From positions 52,046,690 to 52,110,689 of the forward strand of contig CM034236.1 in the NCBI GenBank assembly GCA_019916065.1: DNA of 64,000 bases, read 5' to 3'. Positions within the stretch are counted from its first letter, which is position 1. Each line of letters begins with the position of its first letter. The stretch is from Vitellaria paradoxa. Its lineage: Eukaryota; Streptophyta; Magnoliopsida; Ericales; Sapotaceae. A program made the translations under genes and the position numbers. This document shows, in pieces, positions 1-11,290 of the stretch. The notes beneath the pieces are model-generated. The model saw only the letters and a list, made by a program, of their open reading frames with translations, did no database searches and was not told the DNA's origin.

Positions 1-755
1 CTTTTGATATTCCACATTAATTGTGCTCCAATCAAATTTTTAAAATTTTTATTTTTATTTTAAAAATAATTTTAATTAAAATAAATTGGAACTATTGGAT
101 TAAATGCAAACAAATCCCTACTCTTCATTTTCCACTGCAGCCCCTGCAGTAGATATTTTTACTGCAGCCCCTGGAACTTGAGGACATGACCTTTTGTGAT
201 ATTCTATTTGTATTTGTGTAAAAGAATTATTACATTGAAAATGTATCAAAATTAAACTCTAATAATTAAGACAATTAATCTAATTAATATGCTTTCATCT
301 ACTATAGAAGAAGACCCTCAGTGTTTCCATTTGTCAAATAAATCGGCTAAATTATCTCTAGCTAGGAACCCCACAATCTACAGGGAATGAAACCCAAAAC
401 AAAATAAATATAGATCTAGGGGTCCACGTGCTTACGGCTTTTGAAGTGAGAAGGAGAGAAGGCAGGCAGGAAGGTGAAGGTTCCTCAGAAAATCAAATTG
501 ATCAAGACTAACAATGGAGGAATCTAAGACGTGGGATGGCGAAAGATCCGCCGATGCTTTTGCTGTTTAAGTTGCCCACTTTAATTTTATCATCTCTGTC
601 TATTCTTCATCTATCTGCCAGCTAACAATCCCCATACAATTGAATGTAAAATAAATATATAATTCCAATATTACACTGTTAGACATCCATGCACACCCAC
701 ACACATGCACTCATTACACATTAATTTCTTGTTTCCCATGACAACTGAGATTTTC

Positions 756-791
<36 letters not shown>

Positions 792-900
792 GAAATATCT
801 CTTGTTAATTCCTTCGTATTAATTATTTCCTTATTTTAAGTCAAACCCATCACCCAATAATATAAGAACATAAGTTTGAACTCTACAAATACGCCTTCAT
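1..900. other. 5' flank of the RHD6-type gene, no gene seen
   Basis: AT-rich upstream DNA. It contains a CACGTG G-box core near 425 and a (TTA)n microsatellite at about 758-790. A short ATG-led frame at 512 ends after 18 codons and is not supported as a gene. Nothing else recognisable was seen. Confidence 0.6.
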
Positions 901-925
901 CATCATTAGTTGAGGAAGAGCTAGT

Positions 926-937
926 CTTATATAGTAG
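926..937 (+). promoter_or_regulatory. putative TATA box of the RHD6-type gene
   Basis: The string cttatatagtag lies about 100 bp upstream of the first coding sequence and is the best TATA candidate. A (TA)n microsatellite at 957-976 then falls in the presumed 5' leader and may itself be unstable. Confidence 0.4.
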
Positions 938-1029
938 ATAGCTCAAGTTCCAGTTTGTATATATATATATATATATTATTTCTCCCTCTCAGAGAAGGGC
1001 TTGGTCACTACACTTCTTACTTGGGTAAC

Positions 1030-2459
1030 ATGTTAGCTCAATTTTTCCGACGACTCCTCATCACCGGATCTCTATTCGTTTGATGGTGATCAGCAGCACA
1101 AGGCCGTGACAGAAAGGGCTAATAATCAGACGGTGGCGGTAAGTCGATCTCCTTCACTTGGCAGAGCCACAAATATTTACCAGCAGCCCGAGGAAGCTCA
1201 TTATTCTGTGATCACCTTCAAAGCAGCTGGGTACAATAGTAATTTGATGCATGACACTGGATCTTTTCTCAGCTTCGGCCAAAATGATCAGCAAATTCTC
1301 CAAAACTCTTTTCCAAAGATTAGTTCTAGCGGTCATCATCACGACTACAACTCAATCTGGGATGAGATTATGATCCATGATTCCGTCAATCCTAAGTGCA
1401 GCGCCACTAGTAATTTACGCCTCTCCCCATATTTCAACAGCGTCCAATCCACTAGCCCTTGTGGAGGAGAGCCGTTTGTGTGGCCAAACTCTGAAAGAAA
1501 TGCCACCATCAATGGAGGCAGCCAGGATCAGTTAGGAACTTATCGAGAACCAGGATTCAATAAGCGTCCCCACATGGTAATTTGAACACTTCATCTGAAA
1601 TCAATTGACTCAAATTGCACCATTACAATTGTGCTTAGATTTTCTAATCATGAATTTTAGTTTAATATGTATATGTGGGTATATATATATATATATATAT
1701 GGAACTTTTAGGTGGTTTCATCTTATTTTGTGACTGATTGTGTTGTATTATACATAAACTTCAGGGAGAGAGTGCTGAGCAAGCTCTGAAGAGGCAGTGC
1801 AGCACAATCAGTGCAACAAAGAAACCCAAACCAAAGTCAACGTCTACATCCAAGGATCCACAAAGTATTGCAGCCAAGGTATACAAATATAATTGTTTTG
1901 CTTCTTCTTAAAGCTAACACAATTAATTTTGATGTCGACAAAGTTTGGCTGCAAATTCAAGTAAAAGAACCATGAAGAAAAGATTTTAGCGTTGAGGGAA
2001 TGTTTGTGCTGCAGAATCGACGAGAAAGGATTAGTGAGAGGTTAAAGATACTGCAGGAACTTGTTCCCAATGGTTCCAAGGTGGGTTCAATTTCTAGTTA
2101 ATTGTTATCAAAAAGTCAAGTAACATCTGGAATATATATATATTTATATATTAATTGTTTTTTTTATAATTAATTGCAGGTTGATTTGGTAACCATGTTA
2201 GAGAAAGCCATTAGCTATGTCAAGTTTCTTCAATTACAAGTGAAGGTGTGAATTCAAATCGTCGAGTTCCCTCGTGATGAAAAGATTATTGTGTGTATAT
2301 ATATATGACACCTAATTTTAATTTTATGTGTTGCAGGTATTGGCGACTGATGAATTTTGGCCGGCGCAAGGGGGAAAAGCGCCCGATCTTTCCCAAGTTA
2401 AGGAAGCAATTGATGTCATCCTCTCATCTCAAAAAGACAGAAGCTCAAGCTCAAAGTGA
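1030..2459 (+). CDS. class I RSL bHLH transcription factor (RHD6/RSL1 type), exon 1 frame-broken
   Basis: Five exons: 1030-1576, 1765-1878, 2015-2080, 2180-2245 and 2337-2459. All introns are GT..AG and all junctions are phase 0. Exons 2-5 encode a basic helix-loop-helix: exon 3 holds the basic region and helix 1 (NRRERISERLK), exon 4 helix 2 (VDLVTMLEKAISYVKFLQ), and exon 5 the tail DEFWPAQGGKAPDLSQVKEA that marks RHD6/RSL1 relatives. Family members are nuclear factors that start root-hair development in epidermal cells. Exon 1 is open from 1037 and carries SDDSSSPD, as family N-termini do, but a TAG at 1034-1036 closes that frame. The only nearby ATG (1030) is one base out of phase across a five-T run at 1042-1046. 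Read with four Ts, the protein would be about 304 aa, close to the roughly 300 aa usual for the family. It is either a sequencing indel or a recently broken gene. Confidence 0.85.
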
Positions 2460-2503
2460 TTTCTACTTAAAGAAGAAGAAGAAAATGGCCATGAGGAGGA
2501 TTA

Positions 2504-2537
<34 letters not shown>

Positions 2538-2540
<3 letters not shown>

Positions 2541-2543
2541 AAA
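2538..2543 (+). promoter_or_regulatory. candidate poly(A) signal of the RHD6-type gene
   Basis: AATAAA about 80 bp past the stop, directly after a TA microsatellite (2508-2537). The position is reasonable for a plant near-upstream element, but such hexamers are common in AT-rich DNA. Confidence 0.3.
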
Positions 2544-3171
2544 TGGTTGGTTTAGTTTGTTTTATAAGGAAAAGCTGACTTTTGGAAGCAAGTAATGTTG
2601 GGCTAACAAAATATGAATCGGAAAAAATATTTGTGCTTCTGGGAGCTGGAACTGCAGCCTTGTTCCACTTTCAGTATCTAGATAATTATCTTCATAGTTT
2701 ACCTCTTTTTTTTTTTTTTTTTCCTTTTAATGCAATGTTAGGATATGAATGTTAGGATGAGAATTGATGATTAAGGTTGTATTACCATTGGCCAGATAAT
2801 TGAAGTTCCTTTTTGTTCATGGGTTTATTATTGGCATTAATTAGTTTTAGTTTAATTTCCTTTTTGCTTGAAAGCTTACATACATAGACATATATATATA
2901 TATATACAAGGGTGGAGTTACATTGCAGGTTACGGTGGGCTCTAACCCACTGTAAAGAAAAAAAAAAAGGAAAAAAAGGATTTTCACTAAGCAAATTTTG
3001 AATAAAAAAAAATTAGTCCAACTCATTTTTTAAACAATTCAACCCATCACTTAAACAGTCCAACTCTAGTTAACACTATATGAGATCTTTAATTTATTAA
3101 GTTTTGAGTTACAATTTAGAGCATTCTGTAATCCTAACCCTGCCCCTATATATATATATATATATATATAT

Positions 3172-3316
3172 GCATTCATTTGGAGTGATACAAAGTTTTA
3201 AAAAGGGAGAAAAATATTGAAAAATTTTAAAAATTATTCATTTTTTATTTCACTGTATGAATTACGAATTCACAATTTATCTCATTTTATTTCGTTTCTT
3301 ATCACTCCAAATGCAC
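3172..3316. mobile_element. Tourist-like MITE, about 145 bp
   Basis: The ends form an inverted repeat: TTTGGAGTGATA at the left mirrors TATCACTCCAAA at the right. The middle shares the AT-rich core seen in copies near 6095, 13805, 30725 and 35530. It is noncoding and non-autonomous. Confidence 0.55.
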
Positions 3317-3665
3317 TACATATATATATATATATTTATGTATTTCAAGATGTTGAGGGACTATTTTGACAAATTACTAATAAACTCATAAACCGCTATA
3401 ATTATAAAAATTTTTAACTCTTTTCAAACAACTGCTATCCAGTCAGCCTTTGGTTGCAAACAGGTTAATAATATTGAAACTGGGATTTGCTGAGAAAATT
3501 ATAGTTATGCAAAATACTAGTGTTCTAGTGAAGCTAATTAAAATTTGAATGTAGGAGCTAGAGAATTTGGCTGTTATAACATAGAAAGAAATATATATGG
3601 CAAACTAAGGTGCATGCTCTTTATCAGGAAATTAATTCTTCTTCTTCTTTTTGTTCTTTTAATTA

Positions 3666-3669
<4 letters not shown>

Positions 3670-3719
<50 letters not shown>
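3670..3719. repeat. (TA)n microsatellite, about 50 bp
   Basis: Pure TA dinucleotide run, the longest in the window. The open frames across it on both strands are artefacts of the repeat. Confidence 0.9.
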
Positions 3720-3723
<4 letters not shown>

Positions 3724-4207
3724 TAGAAGCAACAACCACTCTAAAAAATTTGAAATCCAGTGCACCTTAAAAAAAATTGAATTTCTTTCTGCAATGGAAA
3801 AAAAAAAAAGAAATTAAAACACTCCTAAAAAGAGAGAAACTTTAAACATATTCAAGGGTAAAAATCAATTAAACTTTTGAATTTAAAAATTAATATTTAC
3901 ACCGCTTATAATTAAGACTCAAGTGAATTTTAAATAATTTTAATTTTTCAATTGAAAGACTAAAACGTTTATTGTAAATTAAAGAAGTTAGTGTGGGAAC
4001 ATAGTTTTTCGAATTTCAGATATTTTAAGTGATTGTTGCCTTTAATAATTGATAAAAGTTTTAACCAAACAAAATAAAAAAATAAAAAATAAAATTGGTT
4101 TTAAAGAGCCACACGGTGACAACACTGAAAATGGATGGGATATAAACATTGATATAAAAGGAATAATTGTAAAATTAGTTATCTTTAATTACGTTGACGA
4201 AATCACT

Positions 4208-4281
4208 CATAATTTGATGTGAGGAAAATGATTATGGGTTTGATCATAATTTGATGTGAGGACAATGATTATGGGTTTGAA
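4208..4281. repeat. 37-bp tandem duplication
   Basis: Two adjacent copies of a 37-bp unit starting CATAATTTGATGTGAGGA; only one or two bases differ. Confidence 0.85.
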
Positions 4282-4832
4282 AATACACTATTAGAAATAA
4301 AATTGGCATGGGTCTGTTGTGGGCCCCTTCACGAGCAGAGCCCGTAGGTGCACTGATCCAAGGGTGGGGAGGCCACAGCGGATCCTGCTATACAATAAGG
4401 CCCCGGGTCCATTGACATCAAATATTTTAGTCAAGACAATTGAAGAAAACCCTTAATTAGTTGAAATTAATTATAATATGGAATGAATCTTTTTTTTTTT
4501 TTTGTCAGAACTTTTATGAGTTATCTGCACAACTCTCTCTCTCTCTCTCTCTCTGCGTATGTGAATATTTATTTGGAAATGAAAGGCGACCATAAGATAT
4601 GGATGGCTTCCATTGAGGATCACATGGCTAGGCACATGCTCCAATCCCATCCGTAACTGTATAACATTCGAAGCCAGCTCATGCCTAATCTGAGCCCGCT
4701 GAATTTTATTACTGGATAAACTTATTTTTTGAACTTAATATGACGGACAGACTTGAGATTTGGAGGGCATATTAACAACTTATGCGTTTGTATTTACTTT
4801 ACATTTGCCTTAGGGTTAGTTTGGAAAACTAA

Positions 4833-5053
4833 GGCCCTGTTTAGTGGCACTAAAAATCATCAAAACTTATCAACTTTAACTAATAATTGTACTTTCCTCT
4901 AATCAAATTTCTTCTCGTATCACTTTTATATTATATCTTTCTACTTTTATTGTACTTTCCTCTAATCAAATTTCTTCTCGTATCACTTTTATATTATATC
5001 TTTCTACTTTTATTGTACTTTTTTGACCAACTTTTTATCAACTAAATACTCTC
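4833..5053. mobile_element. Tourist-like MITE with internal 63-bp amplification
   Basis: The left end reads GGCCCTGTTTAGTGGCACTA and the right end is its imperfect inverse (TAAATACTCTC at the edge), flanked by TAA on both sides (4830-4832 and 5054-5056). PIF/Harbinger-type MITEs have such 3-bp duplications. Inside, a 63-bp unit is repeated exactly twice (4888-5013) with the start of a third. Confidence 0.6.
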
Positions 5054-6094
5054 TAAAAAGAAGCCGCGCTTTTTTTTATTTTTTTTTACATTAAAATTTA
5101 TTTATTTTAGTTTTTGGATGTAGAATAAGAGAATTTACATGTGGGTAAAATTTATCAAAACCAACAAGAAATTATAGTAAAGAATTACGAAAAATATGGG
5201 TTTTCCTTTATTTATTTATTTATTTATTTTTTAGAGTTTACCAATCTAACCCTTAATATCTTAAACATTTAAGCCATCATCTTCTGTTGGGACTTTTTGA
5301 ATATTTAATTTGATAGAAATAATGATATGATACTTCCATTTCTGACTTAGTTCTGATGTCTGTTCTGTACTTCATTTTCTTTAATTTTTTTTTTCTCTTC
5401 AAGTACTTCGATCATTCTATAGACCCTCATGTTGAGATCCATTAATTTTGGTACATGCATTGATCTCTCTGTGGAAGTCCATGCAGGGTATGCATTAACA
5501 ATAATTGGATGGTCGATGTGTCTCCAGAACAGCTCAAAGAATTCAAATTCTCTTGTTCCTCTCAATTGGGTAATCACCTATTATTTTATATCCAATCACC
5601 GGGATTCCACAACAAGATAATTCCACTAAATTTCTTTTTTTTTTTCCCCTCTTAAATTTCAAATTCCTTTGACAGGTAAATATAAAAAAATCGACCTTAT
5701 CATACTGGCTCAAAAAAGTAAATTAAGAAGAATTGGAATTAATACCGACATTTGTTAAATAATAGTGAGAAAGAAAATAATTATTAGGTAATTTAGCAAA
5801 ATATTAGTTTTAAATTCTCAATTCGAAACTACAACCTATTTTTTATGTTCCAACTTTTTTATTATTGTCGTGCGTCTTTTATTTAAATATTATTTTATGT
5901 AAGTAAAAAGGACACATGGCAATAGAGGGAATTTACGATAATGCAGGGTAGGACGTAATTACCAAAGAAAAAGGTCATATGAAATCATATTGAGGGACTA
6001 AGAAATAATTGGGAATTAAGACAAGCTGTTAAACATATGTAATGACACATGAATAAAATTGTGTGGGTTGTCGTGTGTTATCTTTTATTAGTTA

Positions 6095-6242
6095 GAGTAT
6101 GTTTAGAATAATAAAAAGTGAGATAAAATAAAATAAATTGAAATAAATTATGAATTTATAATTTGTATAGTGAAGTAAAAAATAAATAATTTTTAAAAAT
6201 TTTTAAAGACTTTTAAAAAAAATCAACAAACTAAATGCAACC
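6095..6242. mobile_element. Tourist-like MITE, about 148 bp
   Basis: Flanked by TTA on both sides (6092-6094 and 6243-6245), with ends AGTATGTTTAG and its degenerate inverse. The interior carries the family core (gagataaaataaaataaatt then a mirrored AT tract). No coding capacity. Confidence 0.55.
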
Positions 6243-6447
6243 TTAATTGATCAGTTCACCAGTTGGGTACACACGTGCCTGATTAGATTACAGCCTAGAA
6301 GTGAAATGAATTGAGTGATACAGAAGAGCTGACTTTGATCTCTGTCTTATTTGTGTGTATTATATACATATATTATATATATATATATTGTATATGGTTT
6401 TTGGTCTAAGTGATGTCCTGGGAAATAAATGGGAACCATGCATATAA

Positions 6448-6931
6448 TGTAAACACCAAAATATAAATATTATGTGTATGTGAATATATAATATTAAAAT
6501 AAATTAATACAGAAGGTATATATCTTTTTGCTCCATGATCTTAATTTGATTTATGATTAAACCATCTTTGAAACTAGAAAATTAAGGTTAAATTAGTAGA
6601 GTTTAATTTTCTTCTGGATCACAATCAATATGATAGTTATCAATGGGAAGAATTGTATGTATATTGTAAAGAAATGGGACTTACCCATATATATAAAAGG
6701 TAAATCCTAAATTTACTAGATTCTCCTATAAAAAGCCTACAGTGAATTTAACAATTGGCCTACACTAACTGTCCAACCTTAATATCCCTATTAGGTGCAC
6801 ATAGATCCAATAATATAAATCACAACAAATGAATCTTATCATATATATCTCTATCTTTAACATGGTTCTAACTCGTTTTTGATAAAATAAAAATTAATTA
6901 ATGTATCCTCGATATACAGAAAATATAAAAA
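6448..6931 (-). repeat. 3' LTR of the copia element
   Basis: Aligns along its length with 12777-13258 and starts TGTAAACACC after the TATAA target site. The right edge is approximate because the terminal CA is not preserved here. Confidence 0.8.
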
Positions 6932-6936
6932 TATTA

Positions 6937-6945
6937 TCCCACTTG
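6937..6945 (-). other. polypurine tract of the copia element
   Basis: On - the sequence reads CAAGTGGGATAAT just before the 3' LTR. CAAGTGGGA is the usual plant copia polypurine tract, the primer for second-strand synthesis. Confidence 0.6.
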
Positions 6946-7239
6946 AGCAAACATTAATTATTTTTAATTCTTTAAAAAGGATTTCAAAATGACTCTCGCA
7001 TTAGAGATTATATGTGGGCACATTCTAAAGCTAAGTAAAAAAACAACACCTAAAACAATCCTGTTTAATAATATAATCAACATCCAACTAAGACGGACAT
7101 TACATTTATAATTCGTGTAATACCATTCATGATTGTAAATATCAACGACCTTATTGACATGGATCAAATGAGGTAGTGTGGTAGAAATTAACGCTCAAGA
7201 TGATCTTATAAATGTGTTAATTCTTTATTAATCAAATTA

Positions 7240-7560
7240 TTTTTAAATATGCTTATCAAACAAACAAGAGAATTTTTTCAATTTTTTTTAGATATGCACA
7301 TCAAATAAGTAAGAGAAAAAAATTTTTTTTTAATTCTCTTTAGTTATGCTGGGCAAGCAAGTAAGAGAATTCTAAGGCTTTCAAATGAAAACCAATGTGT
7401 TTTAGACAAATATCATAAAAGTAAGGCAAGACATCCCAAAAATGCTTATCAAACAATTCTTTTTCAATATGCTTATCAAATAAGCATGAGAATTTTAAAG
7501 TTTCAAATAGAAATCAATGTGTCTTGCACAAATATCACAACAGTAAAGTAAGACATACCT
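7240..7560 (-). repeat. degenerate short repeats in the 3' part of the copia element
   Basis: Four or five diverged copies of a motif like ATGCTTATCAAA(N)AAGAGAATT lie near 7250, 7295, 7345, 7440 and 7470, between the RNase H remnant and the 3' LTR. They are not coding. Confidence 0.5.
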
Positions 7561-8050
7561 CAACATGTTTAAGTAATAACAAATTTAAGACTTCCAATAT
7601 ATATAAATCATGAATATATTCATGCATTAATGTTATTAAAAGAAGCATAAATGACAACTTTCAATTGATTTCCATAGCAATGAGAAACTAAATGTCTCAA
7701 TATAAAAAAATATATATATATTACATAATGTAAAGAAAATAACTCTCACTAACGAAGTATATCAAAAGACCCAATAATACCTATATTAGAAATATACTTA
7801 TTAAAAAAATAGGTTTAGATCCTTTAGTTAAGGAGTCTGTCTATCATTTGTTCAATATCAATATGCTCAATGATGATGTCACATTTCTTTACTAAATCTC
7901 TAACAAATAAATATTTGATATCTATATGCTTAGACCACTTAAAGATTTACTATTCTTTGAAAAGAAAACAATCACAATATTGTCATAAAAAATCTTTAGT
8001 AGTCTAGCTATAAAGTCAATCTACTTAAGTTATGAAATGAAGTTTTGCAG

Positions 8051-8299
8051 CTAAATAGCATGAATTAGAGCCCCCAAAATAAGGTACAAACTCAACATAG
8101 ATAGTGGAAGACATCGTAAGAGTTTGCTTGATACTCTTCCGTAAAACAACTTTCCAGCTAACATAAATATGTATCCTGAAGTATACTTTATGTCATCTAC
8201 ACATCCTAACAAATCTGAATCTGAATAATCAATAACTTTAAGATCACCAATTCTTCTATGAACAAGAATGTAATTTTTAATTATTAGCAAATATCTCAT
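8051..8299 (-). pseudogene. RNase H region of copia Pol
   Basis: The - frame contains DYSDSDLLGCVDDIKYTSGY followed by LAGK, a clear match to the copia RNase H segment with its SDSD..GC and S.SGY landmarks. It is open for 82 codons but lies in a broken polyprotein, so it is a relic. Confidence 0.85.
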
Positions 8300-9010
8300 A
8301 ACTTAGTTTGTAGCTACCTAATGAGCTATTTTAAGATTCAAGAAAAACCTTCCAAGAACACCCACAACGGAAACTATATCCATCTGGGTACATACCTCTG
8401 CTTACATAAGACTAGCAACAATATTAGCAAATGTATGTCTTTCATGGATTTCACTTTCAACAGCCATTCTTGGACTTTGACTCTTACTAAATTTGTCACC
8501 CTTGATAACAAAAATATCACTAGGTCTACAAGTATTTATATTAAATCTCTCAAGTATGTGATTGATATATCCTTTCTGAAAAAATCACAGCATATCACGA
8601 GATCTATTACGAATAATCTCAATGCCCAAAATAAATGAGACTTTTCGAGATCTTTCATATCAATAGTATTAGACAACAGTGGCTTAGTATTTTTCAAGAG
8701 ACCCAAATCAGTACTAGCAAAAAGGGTATCATCAAAATAAAGAATAAGGAAAATAAATTTTCTCCAATTGACCTAGAGGTATATACACTGATCAACCTTA
8801 TTTTTGAAACCCCCAAGTTACATCATATAAATTTCCTCATTTAGAAAAAAAAAATGTTGACACCAATCTAATGAAGCTTTAAAACATAATGAGCAACCAA
8901 AACCATAATAATTCTAAATGAATCCTTAGATGAAACTAGGGAAAAAGGTCTCATTAAAGTGAATTCCCATTTGCACCCGATAGACTTATAGGTAGCTAAA
9001 ACATCAACCG
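8300..9010 (-). pseudogene. reverse transcriptase region of copia Pol
   Basis: On - and in shifting frames, recognisable copia RT blocks occur in the correct order: SIGCKWEF near 8980, VSSKDSFRIIMVLVAH near 8920, and an active-site block LILYFDDTLFAS near 8735, where copia normally has YVDD. Stops and frameshifts separate the blocks. Confidence 0.85.
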
Positions 9011-9399
9011 GCTACTACACATCATTGTATGCCATAAATGGCATCTTATTTGTTATAGCATTCACCCAAATTCTAGACTATGAATCAAAATAGCGCCTAC
9101 ATAAGTCACTAAGTCAACCATAGGACCTACATCATAATTACTTTCATCGAGAGACACAAAGAACTCATTTGATGAATTTCCTTACAAATATTTGTAAAAT
9201 AGGATTAGGAGTATCAATTGAAATAAGATCAGGTACAATAAGATCATAAGCATTAATAGGAATGGTATCATAAATCCCCAACTGCGTATGATTATCTCCC
9301 TTCATAGGTGTAGACAAAACAAATGTCTGATTTTGGATAATGAAATAGGCATCACCACATTACTCCTATTTTTGTCAATCTACTATGAAAGTCTAAATT

Positions 9400-9900
9400 A
9401 GTTGTATTAAGCTTTTTTGAAAAGAAAATAAAAAATTAGTAGCCTAGGACTCAAAAAAATCTCATATGCAGTGTAAGACAGTAGAATCCGTACACCTTAA
9501 AATGAGCTAGATACCTATGAAAAAATAACGAGTGGTTCTAAGGTCAATTTTCCTTTCAGAAGGGTTATATATATTAACCTCTTTGTGACAACCCCAAAGA
9601 CGAATATGGTTAAGGCTAGGCTATCTACTAGTCCGTATTTCAAAAGGTGTTTTAGGAATAAAACTATCGGGAACTCCATTAAAAAAATATAAAGTAGAAT
9701 TTATAGTACCACCACAAAGATATAAAGGCAAATGTCACTAACTCATCATATTATCCACGTCTTTAAGGGTGTAATTACATCTTTTCGACTACACCATTCT
9801 GTTAGGACTGTTAGGCATGTTATATTGGATAACAATCACATATTCTTATAAGTATTTGACAAATAGTTTCATATACTGTCGTATAACATAATGTTTGTCA
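9400..9900 (-). pseudogene. integrase core remnant of copia Pol
   Basis: On -, pieces such as IQYNMPNSPN, KTPFEI and SLNHIRLWGC match the copia integrase catalytic core and the segment after it. A preceding piece with GEYYDKHY follows the ILRSD block. In-frame stops make it nonfunctional. Confidence 0.8.
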
Positions 9901-10039
9901 TAATACTCACCTCACAATCAGACCTCAAAATTGTGATCATTTTGGTCAATTTATCACAGATACAGTTAACACTAAGTGTCTAAGTTTTAAAATTTAGAGA
10001 TATTAAATTATCATCATTTTATAAGTCTTTGAATTCTCT

Positions 10040-10160
10040 TTTTAGAATATGGCATAGTCTTTTATGCCATAAGAAAAAACTTTATCTTAAACTCTCCTGG
10101 ACATATTTTTATCATCATAAAAAATAGCCATACTTAGAATTTACACTAGATTTATCCAAA
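10040..10160 (-). pseudogene. GAG-pre-integrase remnant
   Basis: The - strand reads LWHKRLCHILKREFKDL. In intact elements this block is LWHKRLGH followed by basic residues, and it holds the histidine of the integrase zinc-binding head. It marks the upstream limit of recognisable Pol. Confidence 0.7.
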
Positions 10161-10259
10161 ATAGACTATTATATAAAACAATTTGCTTAATAATTGAGAA
10201 TTTTAAAAAAATAATTAGCAATTAGAGATAAAAATATGCTTTAAACTTAATCAAGCATA

Positions 10260-10610
10260 AACCATAAGGGATGGTTTGGTGCATCATGCCGTCTCCCTTT
10301 TAGGCAGAGAGTGCAATATACTATGAGGTCGCTTCAGTAAACCACTAATGAGAATACCTAGATTTAAAATGTCAATCCCTTTCTAACCTAAATATTTTCT
10401 AATCAGTTACTGAATTTTAATCATATCATTAATACATACAACAACCCCCTTTGGACAGATTATTATATGTAATAATATAATGGCTCATCATGTATAAATA
10501 TGTAAGAAATATCAAGAATCAATGAGTGTGTCCTTTTGGGCTGTAATGCCAGTATCAACCAAATATCTTCTCACCATGGCATAATCATACGTAAGTTGTC
10601 AATAATTGTA
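10260..10610. repeat. leader repeat A1 inside the copia element
   Basis: Diverged direct copy of 10945-11290. Shared landmarks in order are the block tttaggcagagag, then ctatgaggtc, then gagaatgcc or gagaatacc, and finally ccttttgggc. Noncoding. Confidence 0.75.
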
Positions 10611-10944
10611 ATTACTATTTTATGCCTTTAAAAAATTATGCGCTTAAAAATGTAAGAAAAATAAATAAATTAGCACTTTTAAGGACATTAAATAGCTCAA
10701 TTAAAAAAATTCAATATTATACGATTAAAATAAGTAAGAGTAGATATTACCATTAGATCGAGGATATCAAAAATAGGTTATCCAAAAAAAAAAAAAAATT
10801 GCATTCACTTCTTAAAATTAGAATCATTTAACAGAACAATAATGACATTGCTATTGTTAACTGCATAAGAAACTATTTGGTGACAAAAGGACAATCTATA
10901 CGTAAAACAAAAGATAATATTGTACTATAAGTATAAATGATAAG

Positions 10945-11290
10945 GGTTCCTCGATACATCATTACCGTCTCCTATTTAGGCAGAGAGCGTGACATGCTAT
11001 GAGGTCCCTTTCAGCTAACCACCATATGAGAATGCCCAAGTATTTGAAAATAGTCCCCTTTAAGTAGACACCTTTTAAAAATTTAGGCACTCTCGAATCA
11101 GCTGTCGAATAACATCCTTGTTATTATTATACACAATACCCTCTTTGGGCAGGTACTTATATATAATAATATAATAGATCTAGTCATGTACTGTATATAA
11201 GAAATTTAGATCTCAATGAATGTACCCTTTTGGGCAATACACTCATTTTAACCTAAAATCTTATCATGACATTATTTTAGGTAAAATTAA
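10945..11290. repeat. leader repeat A2 inside the copia element
   Basis: Second copy of the block at 10260-10610, spaced about 685 bp from it. Both lie between the last Pol trace and the 5' LTR, where gag and the leader would be expected. Confidence 0.75.

Larger units (their letters stand above)
2544..6442. other. intergenic, AT-rich, with microsatellites and MITEs
   Basis: No gene is recognisable. Open frames here are mostly TA or T runs. It holds long TA tracts (about 3148-3171 and 3670-3719), a CT tract (4533-4554), a 37-bp tandem duplication (4208-4281) and two or three small inverted-repeat elements listed separately. Confidence 0.6.

Noticed and set aside
3545..3817. Open frames of 63 and 90 codons on both strands across the long TA tract
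   Set aside because: They exist because TATATA has no stop in two frames (Tyr-Ile repeats). No homology or splice context supports them. The same applies to other TA-run frames in the window.
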